64,000 nt of DNA from PMNU01 sp035479375 (GTDB lineage Bacteria > Patescibacteriota > Saccharimonadia > Saccharimonadales > UBA4665), in the NCBI GenBank assembly GCA_035479375.1, contig DATIIT010000006.1, forward strand, positions 28,241 to 92,240, given 5' to 3'. Positions within the stretch are counted from its first letter, which is position 1. Each line of letters opens with the position of its first letter. The notes under the pieces are model-generated. The model was not told the origin of the DNA, ran no database searches, and saw nothing but the letters and a program-made list of their open reading frames with translations. Position numbers and translations under genes: made by a program. This document shows positions 23,668 to 31,524 of the stretch, piece after piece.

Positions 23668-24741
23668 CTACTGTTCTACCGCGCCGGATCCGCCGTGCTT
23701 GCGGCCGTGCTCGTCCAAAAATTCGCGGATGCGGAGCGCGGCCGTGGCGCCCTCGCCTACGGCGCTGGCGATTTGCATGGTGGCGCCGCTGTGCACGTCG
23801 CCGGCTACGAAGACGCCGGGCATTGCGGTTTCTAGTTTATCGTCGCTCTTGATGAAGCCAATTTCGTCTAGCTCCACCGTGGCGGTGCTGGCCGCCGGGG
23901 CTTCCCCAGCCGTTTCCTTAGCGGCGTCTGCCGCGCCTTCTGTACCCGCGTCCTTGGCGCCCTGCAAAAACTCGGTGTTGGGCTTGAGCCCCACAAATAC
24001 AAACACACCGTCCGTTTCAAAGTCAACTTTTTGGCCGGTGGTTTTGTCTGTGCCCACCACTTTTACCACTTTGCCGTCCTGGCCGACGATTTCATCGGTG
24101 GTGGTATTGAAGTGCACGGTGATTTTGTCTTGGTGCTTATTCATGAGGTCGTGCTGCAAAATTTCCGACGCCCGGAACTCCGGCCCGCGCACCAGCATGT
24201 CGATGTGGCTGGCAAAGCGCGTCAAAAACATTGCTTCCTGCACCGCTGAGTTGCCGCCGCCCACCACCACCAGCCGCTTGTCGCGGTAAAAGGCGCCGGC
24301 GCAGGTGGCGCAGTAGTGTACGCCGTGGGCGTAGTATTCTTGCTCGCCCGGGACGCCCACTTTTTTGTAGTCGCTGCCGGTGGCGATGAGCACCGCCTTG
24401 GCGAGCATGTCGCCGCTGGTGGTCGTGAGGCGCTTGTACTTGCCCTCGTCCGCTAGCTTGCTGACCTCACCTAGTTCGATGACCGCGCCAAAGCGCTCGG
24501 CTTGCTCGCGCAGCTCGTCGGCCAACGTGAGGCCGGCAACACCTTTGGGGAAGCCCGGGTAGTTGTCTACCCAGTCGGTGATGGCCGCCAGGCCGCCCAC
24601 CACGCCGCGCTCAAACAGCAACGTGTCGATGTCTTCGCGCGTGGTGTAAATAGCGGCGCTCAAAGCTGCCGGGCCGGCGCCAATAATAATGACGTCGTGC
24701 ACCGGCGTTTCCGATGCGGCGGGGGTGGGTTGGTCTGCCAT
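23668..24741 (-). CDS. trxB: thioredoxin reductase with an extra Ala/Glu-rich loop
   Basis: An FAD enzyme passing NADPH electrons to thioredoxin or glutaredoxin-like partners. It shows the N-terminal GAGPAALSAAIY fold (21-32), the redox-active CATC at 144-147, the second nucleotide motif VGGGNSAVQEA (159-169) and the C-terminal VFVAGDV with the flavin contact. At 357 residues it is about 35-40 longer than usual. The excess is mostly a low-complexity insertion at about 262-287 between two conserved strands, plus a short N-terminal extension. It lies 14 bases after the glutaredoxin gene, forming a redox operon. Confidence 0.94.
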   Translation of the reverse strand: MADQPTPAASETPVHDVIIIGAGPAALSAAIYTTREDIDTLLFERGVVGGLAAITDWVDNYPGFPKGVAGLTLADELREQAERFGAVIELGEVSKLADEGKYKRLTTTSGDMLAKAVLIATGSDYKKVGVPGEQEYYAHGVHYCATCAGAFYRDKRLVVVGGGNSAVQEAMFLTRFASHIDMLVRGPEFRASEILQHDLMNKHQDKITVHFNTTTDEIVGQDGKVVKVVGTDKTTGQKVDFETDGVFVFVGLKPNTEFLQGAKDAGTEGAADAAKETAGEAPAASTATVELDEIGFIKSDDKLETAMPGVFVAGDVHSGATMQIASAVGEGATAALRIREFLDEHGRKHGGSGAVEQ

Positions 24742-24755
24742 ATACTCTTTCGGGG

Positions 24756-25007
24756 TTAGGCGGCGACGGCCGGAGCCAGCTTGGACAGGTTAAAGCCAAC
24801 GATAACTTCCTGGCTGTCGTCGTGTTTGGTAACAACAGTAACGGGGACGGTCAGGGCGCCGCTGAGGCGCAGGGCCTCTTCTTGGCGCTCGGGCTTCTCG
24901 TCTAGGTTCACTACTTCGTAGCCGTGGCCTTTGGCGTCCAGCCACTTTTTTACCATGGCGCAGTACGCGCAGGTGTTGGTAGTGAAAATAGTGATGCTCT
25001 TGACCAT
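24756..25007 (-). CDS. glutaredoxin-like thiol reductant
   Basis: An 83-residue thioredoxin-fold protein with the active site CAYC near residues 15-18 (TTNTCAYCAMVKKWL) and the cis-proline segment LTVPVTVV. It resembles the short NrdH/glutaredoxin-like proteins reduced directly by thioredoxin reductase, and the reductase gene follows 14 bases later. GGGGGA lies a few bases before the ATG. The likely role is delivering electrons to reductases in the cytoplasm. Confidence 0.92.
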   Translation of the reverse strand: MVKSITIFTTNTCAYCAMVKKWLDAKGHGYEVVNLDEKPERQEEALRLSGALTVPVTVVTKHDDSQEVIVGFNLSKLAPAVAA

Positions 25008-25133
25008 TTTATCCCCCTTACTTCTGTTTTGTTTTCGGTCTTACGTATATTGTATATAGCGCTTACGTTTCGCGCAATGCACCATATATTGTGTTTTTTA
25101 CGTTATTTGCCAGATGGCGCGGGCGGCGTATCC

Positions 25134-25682
25134 CTATTGGCCAATGGACTGCAGCGTGACGTCAAAGACGAGCGGCGCGTTAGCCGGGATGCCGGATCCG
25201 CTCGGCGGATTGGCACCGTACGCTTGGTCGGCCGGGATCAGCAAACGGCGCGTGCCGCCCACTTTCATGCCGGGGATGCCGTCTGTCCAGCCCTTAATGA
25301 CCTGGCTGAGGCTAAACGTGGCCGTCTGGCCGGTGTCTAGCGAGCTCTGGAAAACCACGCCGGTGGCGGCTACGGCGCCGGTGTAGTCCACGGTCACGGT
25401 GTCGCCAGCCTTCACCTCGGTGCCGGTACCCACCTTGGTGTCGGTGATTTGCAGCTTGTCTACGCCGTCTACTGGGGTAAAGCCGGCCAATTTGGTGCCT
25501 TCCAATTTCTTGCTGCTATTGTTGCTGGTAACGCTGGTTGAGGGGTTGTTCACCGCTTTGGCCTCCTTATTGTCTTTATATAGCTGCCAGATTACGGCAA
25601 AACTTGCCGCAAACGAGAACCCAAAAAATAAGATTGCAACTACCAACGCAATAACTCGCTGATGTGGTCGTGTTTCCGCCAC
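25134..25682 (-). CDS. membrane-anchored FKBP-type peptidyl-prolyl isomerase
   Basis: A 182-residue protein. A hydrophobic segment at about residues 12-32 anchors it, a Ser/Asn/Lys linker follows, and the last 110 residues are an FKBP domain with the family patterns VKAGDTVTVDYTG, ATFSLSQVIKGWTDGIPGMKVGGTRRLLIP and ANAPLVFDVTL. It would assist folding of exported proteins at the outer face of the membrane. The start is a GTG five bases after GGAGGTG. Confidence 0.93.
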   Translation of the reverse strand: MAETRPHQRVIALVVAILFFGFSFAASFAVIWQLYKDNKEAKAVNNPSTSVTSNNSSKKLEGTKLAGFTPVDGVDKLQITDTKVGTGTEVKAGDTVTVDYTGAVAATGVVFQSSLDTGQTATFSLSQVIKGWTDGIPGMKVGGTRRLLIPADQAYGANPPSGSGIPANAPLVFDVTLQSIGQ

Positions 25683-25738
25683 TTAGACACCTCCATTCCT
25701 CTTGTTTGGCTTATTATACGCTGGCGCGGCAGCGGTGG

Positions 25739-27004
25739 CTAGGGTTGCGTGGCCGTGAGTTCGCGGAGGCTCAGCCCGCCGTCGCTGAAGCGCATCTCCC
25801 AGCGCTGGCTGCCATATACGAAAAACATGTCGTCGGTGCCGGTGCGCAGGTTGTCGTCCACAATGCGGCCCACTAGGTCGACGGCGTGGTCAGCGTCGGA
25901 CAGGTACAGCTCCGCGCCGCTTATGTGGCCGCGAAAGACATTCGGCACCACTGATAGGTCGGTGAACGCGTGTGCGGTGACGTTGCCGTCCGTGGCCTGG
26001 GCGGCATCATCGTCTTTTATGAAGGCTGACTCTTGTAGCCGCCCAGTGATGAGGTCGCCCGCGCCGGCGTCTTGGGCGCTGAGCGTTGTCCACTCGCCGT
26101 GCTGGAGGCGTTTTATGGGGTCGGCTGCCGGGCCGCCCAAAACGCCCTGCGGCCACTCGAGGAATGCCAGGTCCAACGGGTCGGAGTGGGCAAACGTTGT
26201 CCCGCCGCCACCCATGATGTCGCCGGGCATGCCGTATTCCGCAAAGGTACTCTGCTGTGTGAGGTAGGTGCGCAGATCCACCGACGTGCCCTTGCCAGTG
26301 TAGCGCAGCCGGACGTTGTTTGAGTCAGGCGTCTGTAGGCCGGCGTGCCCCAGGCCGAAGTCGTGCAGCAACTCGTGCGCGGCGTTTTCCGCGTCAACCG
26401 GCGGGTTGGAGCCGGCACCGTAGATGTCGGCGCGGCGGCCGGAGTTGTAATCGGCAACGCCAGCGATTTTACGGCTGCAGCTTGGCGCGCTATTGGCGGC
26501 CAGCACAAAATCGGCGGCGGCCAGTTGCGGCATGGTTTGGTCGGCGGCCGCGGACGCCATGTGGGCGACTTGCTGGGTATCAACGCAGTCCGGGCTGGCT
26601 GCGGCGGCCAGCGCTTGCACGGCTTCCGGGCTGGCCGGCACTACCGTGACGTCCAGGGTGATGAGCCCCTCAGTCACGCGGTGCACGAGCTCCGCGGTGC
26701 CGGCGGCCAGTTTTTGCGCCTCCGGGGCGGAGACCCCAAATGTCACCAGCGCCACTTTGGCGCCCTTCATGGCGGTAGCACAGCGCGCGGCGTTGTCGTG
26801 CTCTTCTTGGTCGGTGCCTGGCACCCGCTCACAGACGCCGTGCGGGGTATTTGCCGGTGCGCCCAGGTAGCCCGGATTAACATCTACCGGCCCGTGCGGC
26901 TGCGGCGCAAACCCGCAGCTGGCCAAACTTGCCGCGCCAGCCGTGGCCAGGGCGGCGCCAGCTAGGCGCACAGACAATGGCAGCGTCCTGGCCGCTTCCG
27001 GCAT
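25739..27004 (-). CDS. lipoprotein metzincin-like metalloprotease (second of tandem pair)
   Basis: A 421-residue exported protein. The signal peptide ends in the lipobox LASC with Cys30. The zinc site HELLHDFGLGH (210-220) fits HExxHxxGxxH exactly, and DIMGG (262-266) provides a Met-turn about 45 residues later, as in metzincins. There are Cys residues at 58, 75, 140 and 176 that could form disulfides. The ATG overlaps the stop of the upstream paralogue by one base (TAATG). It is tethered to the outer face of the membrane, where it might process surface or environmental proteins. I cannot assign a metzincin subfamily. Confidence 0.82.
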   Translation of the reverse strand: MPEAARTLPLSVRLAGAALATAGAASLASCGFAPQPHGPVDVNPGYLGAPANTPHGVCERVPGTDQEEHDNAARCATAMKGAKVALVTFGVSAPEAQKLAAGTAELVHRVTEGLITLDVTVVPASPEAVQALAAAASPDCVDTQQVAHMASAAADQTMPQLAAADFVLAANSAPSCSRKIAGVADYNSGRRADIYGAGSNPPVDAENAAHELLHDFGLGHAGLQTPDSNNVRLRYTGKGTSVDLRTYLTQQSTFAEYGMPGDIMGGGGTTFAHSDPLDLAFLEWPQGVLGGPAADPIKRLQHGEWTTLSAQDAGAGDLITGRLQESAFIKDDDAAQATDGNVTAHAFTDLSVVPNVFRGHISGAELYLSDADHAVDLVGRIVDDNLRTGTDDMFFVYGSQRWEMRFSDGGLSLRELTATQP

Positions 27005-28254
27005 TAGCTCGCTGGCTCCAACATACGCACAGTGGTGCGCCCACCGGCTACGCGCACCTCTATCCGCTGGCCATCTATGGTAATGATGGATGTAGCATTC
27101 TTAGTTTCTGGGCCATTACCGAGCGTGCCAAGTGAGGCTAGCACATTCCCGTCGCCCAAGAGTATTAACTCCACACCGAAGTTTCCCTTGTCGCTAATGC
27201 GGGGTACGATGGCCAAGCCGTTAAACTGGTGCGTCCCGGTCTGGCCGGCGGTTTCCTTTTTGGCTTCGTCATCGGTGAGCCTTATAGAGTCCCGTAGGTC
27301 CGCTACGGCGAACTGCCCGTCGGCGGCCGCCTTGGCGTCAAAGCTAACCGGGCCTCCGGCAAGGCCTTTGGCCGGGCTGCTCTGCGACCCATCCAAAATG
27401 TCTTGCGGCCAATGGAGCTGCGACTCCTGGACAACGTCGCGGAGTATTTGGTCGGGAGCCTCCAGGCGACCCATGAAGTTGTCGCCGTCGTATTCGCTAT
27501 ACTTGATGCCTGTCTGTTGCAAGAACTGGGTAATGTCGATGTTGTCACCCATGTTCCCGGTTGCTACTCGCCCGTCACGGAGCACCCTCCCCACGTGGCC
27601 TAACGCGATCATGTGGCCAAACTCGTGCAGGGCTGTTAGCTCTAAGCCGCGTGGCAGGGCGTTAGCTTTTACGTACTCCGGCATGTTGCCCGCATAGGCG
27701 TCACTGTAGTGGCCGCCGTCTGCACCCTCCACACCAGGGGTGCACGCCTTTTCGGGCGCCAGCGTTATGATGAAGTCAGCCTTGTGGACCTCTGGCATGG
27801 TGGTGTCGGCGGCTGCGCCGGCGAATTTGTCGGGTTTGGTCGAGTCAATACAGCCGGGGGTGCCCATCGATTTTTGTAAGGCAGCTTGGGCGGCGTCGCT
27901 GGCAGTAAAGCCCTGCACCTTTACCGTAACTTTGCCGTTCGTAGCCTTTTTGATAAGGTCGCCGAGCCGCGTGTCTACCGCCTGGGCGGCGTCCGCGGGT
28001 ACGCCAAAATTAACGACCGCTAATGTACCGGCCTCCATGGCGCGCAGGCAGCGCTTGGCCGCCGTTTCTTTGTCGGTCTGCGAGTCGAGGTACGCAGGTT
28101 GCTTACAGGCGTCGGCTACCGGAGCGGCGCCCTCGTGCTGCCCGATGTGCGGCGTGCAGCCGCTAGCTGTCAAGGCCGCGCCAACAAGCAGTGTAGCGCC
28201 TGCCAGGCGGAGCGCCAACGGAGATGCAGTCGCTGCAGAGGCTTCAGGTGACAT
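27004..28254 (-). CDS. lipoprotein metzincin-like metalloprotease (first of tandem pair)
   Basis: A 416-residue paralogue of the following gene with the same layout: signal peptide ending ASGC (Cys33), a domain with LAVVNFGVPADAAQAVD matching the LVTFGVSAPEAQKLA stretch of its partner, HEFGHMIALGH at 210-220 and a Met-turn NFM at 259-261. The two zinc motifs fall at the same residue numbers, which supports duplication. The glycine of HExxHxxGxxH is alanine here, which may bend the zinc helix differently or weaken activity. Its three zinc-binding histidines are intact. Confidence 0.82.
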   Translation of the reverse strand: MSPEASAATASPLALRLAGATLLVGAALTASGCTPHIGQHEGAAPVADACKQPAYLDSQTDKETAAKRCLRAMEAGTLAVVNFGVPADAAQAVDTRLGDLIKKATNGKVTVKVQGFTASDAAQAALQKSMGTPGCIDSTKPDKFAGAAADTTMPEVHKADFIITLAPEKACTPGVEGADGGHYSDAYAGNMPEYVKANALPRGLELTALHEFGHMIALGHVGRVLRDGRVATGNMGDNIDITQFLQQTGIKYSEYDGDNFMGRLEAPDQILRDVVQESQLHWPQDILDGSQSSPAKGLAGGPVSFDAKAAADGQFAVADLRDSIRLTDDEAKKETAGQTGTHQFNGLAIVPRISDKGNFGVELILLGDGNVLASLGTLGNGPETKNATSIITIDGQRIEVRVAGGRTTVRMLEPAS

Positions 28255-28311
28255 ATTACTGCTATAATAGCATAATAGCCAGGTAAAGGCAAATACAGAA
28301 CAGGGGTAGAA

Positions 28312-30087
28312 CTACCAGCCGCCACCTCCACCGCCGCCACCTCCGCCACCGGCTCCGCCACCGCCAAAACCGCTGCCGGAAGCATTGCTGGGCGCCGTGA
28401 AGGCACTATTCACCTGGGCGCCAATCCCGCTGCCCAGGCTGGAGGTAAGGTATACGATGCTAAAGGCGTTCCAGTTGCCGCTGTACCAATCGGGCGGCGA
28501 TTTGTAGATGCCCTCAAACTGTTTCGCCCACTGGTTTTCCACGCCCAACACCATGGCGTAAGGCAGTAGTTTTTCAAACAGCTGTACGGTGTGCGCCGGG
28601 GCTGTTTTGGGGGCATAGGCAGCGTTTGGGCTTTGCAGTTTCTGGATGCGGTCTTTTTCGGCCACCTCCAGATACATTTTGAGGCCCAAGATGTGCTCGC
28701 GCGCGGCCACGCCCTTTTCGGTGCGGCTCTTCATGGCGTACAAAAACGCCACGGCAGCTATAGCACCCACAGCAACGCCCGGCAAAAAGTACACGGCACC
28801 ATCATAATATTTCACCGGGAAGATCATGATGAGCAGCACGGCGATGATGCCGGCTCCCAGCAATACGTTATGGTTGCTGGCCAGGCTGGGGCGGAAATAT
28901 TGCGCGTCCGTTAATGATTTCTTGAGGAGGCGGCGCAAGGAGGTGGCCGTGGTAGACAGCTTGAACTTGAGGGCGGCGAGGTCTATTTCGTGGCCGGGCT
29001 TGGCGTCGTCAAACAAGGCGCGCATAATTTTGGCCTCAAAACTGGTAAGCGCGCTAAAGTCGGCGTTTTCCAGCCGCAGCGTGTAAGTGGTGAGGTCGCG
29101 GCGCAAGGCGCGGTCTTTGGTTTGCTCAATTATAGTGAGGTAACGCCGGATGGCCAGGCCAATAATGGTGGCGGTGATGTCTTTATTGTCTGTCTTGAAG
29201 TCGATGAGCGTGCCCACCTCCAGCGGGCCGAGGCCGTCTGGCGCGTCATACTGCGGCACGATGACCCCGGTGCCCTTGGGGTCGCGGCCGTGCCGGAACC
29301 AGATGACGCCGGTGGTGCCGGCCAGCAGCACAATTGGCACGGCCAAGAATACAAGGTACACGCCATATTCGCCCAGCGTCTCGTACCAGCGCGATGGATG
29401 GAACACGCCCTTGTCAAAGCCGGCAACCAGTGATAATGTCTCGTAGCCGCCCAGCGGATAGGTGGTGTGCGCGGTGATTGTCTGCCCGGAGGCAGCCGCA
29501 GTGCAACTTCCCTGGCTGGTGTCGGCATAGCTGCCTGCGTAGCAAATTGGCGTGCGGCTTTGTTTGAGGTTGCCCGGCAAATGCAGCGTTACCCGTACCA
29601 GGCCAAACGGCTGCTGCCATTGGTCGCCGTTAATGTCCCAATACAGCTCGTCATGGTCGCCGTAAAAGGTAATGACGTTGCGCACCGTGTAATCTACGGT
29701 GTACTCTTGGCTACCGGTCACCGTCTTGTGGGGGTTGCCAATCTTAAGCACCGTGTTGCCGCTTTGCTGGTAGGTGGTGTACTTTGTGGGCGCCCCGGAA
29801 TCGGAGCTCACGCTATTAATGTGCAGCATCAGCCGGTGTTGCTTGTAGGCGTTGGGGATCGCCCGCAAGAGGCCGTGGTTAAAGGCTGTAAAATCGACGT
29901 TGATATGCTCTACGATGTGCAGCTCGCCCTGCGGGTCGGCAGTGCTGAGCGTGTCGTCGGCCGTAAATGACGTAACGGTAAAATCGTTGACGCCGCCTGC
30001 CGCATGCGCAACAGGGGTATATAAAGACGCCACTGCACATAAAGCCAGCAAACACGCCGCGCCAAAGGCCGCTACGAACCGTTTCAT
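28312..30087 (-). CDS. DUF2207-family membrane protein with polyglycine tail
   Basis: A 591-residue protein. A signal peptide ends at about AHA (29), an extracytoplasmic beta-rich domain follows (about 30-215) with the family-like LRAIPNAYK and YTVDYTVRNVITF strands, then a membrane segment near 240-260, a cytoplasmic-type domain, two more segments near 400-440 and a helical region. The last 20 residues are almost all glycine ending in Trp. This matches the predicted membrane proteins of DUF2207, whose function is unknown. A TATAGT box lies six bases before the ATG. Confidence 0.85.
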   Translation of the reverse strand: MKRFVAAFGAACLLALCAVASLYTPVAHAAGGVNDFTVTSFTADDTLSTADPQGELHIVEHINVDFTAFNHGLLRAIPNAYKQHRLMLHINSVSSDSGAPTKYTTYQQSGNTVLKIGNPHKTVTGSQEYTVDYTVRNVITFYGDHDELYWDINGDQWQQPFGLVRVTLHLPGNLKQSRTPICYAGSYADTSQGSCTAAASGQTITAHTTYPLGGYETLSLVAGFDKGVFHPSRWYETLGEYGVYLVFLAVPIVLLAGTTGVIWFRHGRDPKGTGVIVPQYDAPDGLGPLEVGTLIDFKTDNKDITATIIGLAIRRYLTIIEQTKDRALRRDLTTYTLRLENADFSALTSFEAKIMRALFDDAKPGHEIDLAALKFKLSTTATSLRRLLKKSLTDAQYFRPSLASNHNVLLGAGIIAVLLIMIFPVKYYDGAVYFLPGVAVGAIAAVAFLYAMKSRTEKGVAAREHILGLKMYLEVAEKDRIQKLQSPNAAYAPKTAPAHTVQLFEKLLPYAMVLGVENQWAKQFEGIYKSPPDWYSGNWNAFSIVYLTSSLGSGIGAQVNSAFTAPSNASGSGFGGGGAGGGGGGGGGGGW

Positions 30088-30093
30088 ACCACC

Positions 30094-30099
30094 ACTATA
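30094..30099 (-). promoter_or_regulatory. -10 box of the DUF2207 gene (leaderless type)
   Basis: TATAGT on the minus strand followed by GGTGGT and ATG. It overlaps the end of the upstream gene, so an independent transcript can start between two closely packed genes. Confidence 0.5.
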
Positions 30100-30778
30100 C
30101 CGTATTCGTGCGGCTTGTGAGTGGGATATGTTGGGCGCGCACGACTTTTAATCGGCAGCCCTCACCCTTAGCTGTTTGGTACACCATGCCAACCGCCAAT
30201 CTGCCGGGTAGGTGGGTGTATGGCTTTCGGGACGCTTCCGGACTGATGTCGCCATCGGTTACGATGACCTGCCCGCCGCTCGTAGACCGGACACCAAACA
30301 GCATCCGCCGGCCAACCACGCAAGCCCCCTCTTTTGACGTATGCCAGGTTGCATTGAAGGTGACCAGCCTGGGCGTATCCATACCCTGTCCTATGGTGTC
30401 GGCCGCGGCGTCAAAGACAGCCGGGGCCGTTGCCCGCCCCAGCCGCAAATGCACATCATCGGTACGGCGCTCGTCGACCATCATGCGGATGAGGTCATAT
30501 TGCCCCACCCCATCAATCCCCAATGTACCGCCCTGGCCAATTTCCTGGATTTCACCCTTCCTAAAATAGTTGCCGCCTTCGGCCAGGTCAATGAGGCGGA
30601 GCGCTTCATGCCCACGGGTAGTGTCATTGATGCCGTCTATAACCCTATGCATAAAATCCACCTTGGGCATAGGGCCAGGAGGCACGCCCTGCCACCGGGA
30701 ACCAGCTTCACCAGTCTGCCAGTTTTGCCAGTACACCTCCGCACCCAATGCTATGTGATACGGATACCGATCAGTCAT
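30095..30778 (-). CDS. orphan 227-residue protein
   Basis: A soluble protein without recognised family. The sequence alternates strands and loops (YPYHIALGAEVYWQNW at the start, RLVTFNATWH, GRLAVGMVYQT near the end), suggesting a beta-rich fold, with many His, Arg and Gly residues. It ends seven bases before the DUF2207 start codon on the same strand. A TATAGT box lies 11 bases before its ATG. Confidence 0.65.
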   Translation of the reverse strand: MTDRYPYHIALGAEVYWQNWQTGEAGSRWQGVPPGPMPKVDFMHRVIDGINDTTRGHEALRLIDLAEGGNYFRKGEIQEIGQGGTLGIDGVGQYDLIRMMVDERRTDDVHLRLGRATAPAVFDAAADTIGQGMDTPRLVTFNATWHTSKEGACVVGRRMLFGVRSTSGGQVIVTDGDISPEASRKPYTHLPGRLAVGMVYQTAKGEGCRLKVVRAQHIPLTSRTNTV

Positions 30779-30910
30779 TGTTGGGCATAACTATATCATA
30801 AGGCGCCTCTTACTACTAACCTGGGGCGTAGCATGCCAGTGAGGCCTGCAGGCGCAGGCCAACGGAACGGTCTAACCCCTGTGCCGCCCATGCCTATATG
30901 CCGCCCGGAT

Positions 30911-31519
30911 CTAACGGATTTCAGCAACCACCCGCGCCGGCGCGCCGTCCACCTGCAGCTTGATAGGCAGTGCGTACACGGTAAACTCCTTGCCGGCCAG
31001 CTCGCTGACGTTCATCAGGTTTTCGATGATCAGCACGTCGCCGTCCAGCAGCAGCTTGTGCACCACAAACGGCGGCGCGTCTGGGCTGCAGGTGTCGGCG
31101 CCCACCATTTTCACTTTTTGCGCCACCAAATAGCGGGCCACGTCTTCGGGCATATGCGGGAATTTTTCAAAATAATCGGCCTCGCCGTAAGCCCGGGCCA
31201 TACCGGTATCAAAAATAACAATGTCCCCCGCCTGGACGCCAGCGGCTTGCACGGCCGCCAGACTAAAGGCGCCGTCTACCTTAATGTACCGGCCGCGCCC
31301 CACAAACTGCTCCACCGGGTATTGGTCCAGTGTCTTTCCGTGGTCAACCATATGGTAGGGCGCGTCCACGTGCGTGCCGGCGTGCGTGCCCAGGCGCAGC
31401 TCGTGGTCGTTGTATCCTTCGGAGGCATATTTGGCCACCGGCTCCACGCGGGGCTCGGGGTCGCCGGGGTATACCGGCAGGCCGTTGGTAATGGGGACAG
31501 ATAAATCGATGTAGGGCAT
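30911..31519 (-). CDS. cyclase family protein (kynurenine-formamidase-like metal hydrolase)
   Basis: A 202-residue protein of the cyclase/KynB superfamily. It carries the metal-binding GTHAGTHVDAPYHM motif (HxGTHxDxPxH) near residues 47-60, starts with IDLSVPITNGLPVYPGD, and ends with a YALPIKLQVDGAPARVVAE strand typical of the family. Members hydrolyse amides or lactones such as N-formylkynurenine. I chose the ATG at 31517-31519; the longer frame is Arg/His-rich noise inside pheT. It follows pheT by five bases in the pheS-HIT-pheT operon, although the link to Phe-tRNA synthesis is unexplained. Confidence 0.88.
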   Translation of the reverse strand: MPYIDLSVPITNGLPVYPGDPEPRVEPVAKYASEGYNDHELRLGTHAGTHVDAPYHMVDHGKTLDQYPVEQFVGRGRYIKVDGAFSLAAVQAAGVQAGDIVIFDTGMARAYGEADYFEKFPHMPEDVARYLVAQKVKMVGADTCSPDAPPFVVHKLLLDGDVLIIENLMNVSELAGKEFTVYALPIKLQVDGAPARVVAEIR

Positions 31520-31524
31520 GCGCG

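Noticed and set aside
30779..30910. The 132-base gap before the orphan at 30778 as a further structured element
   Set aside because: It has one good hairpin (GGCCTG/CAGGCC near 30844-30861) but no extended multi-arm pairing. Most likely it is just the end of the cyclase transcript.
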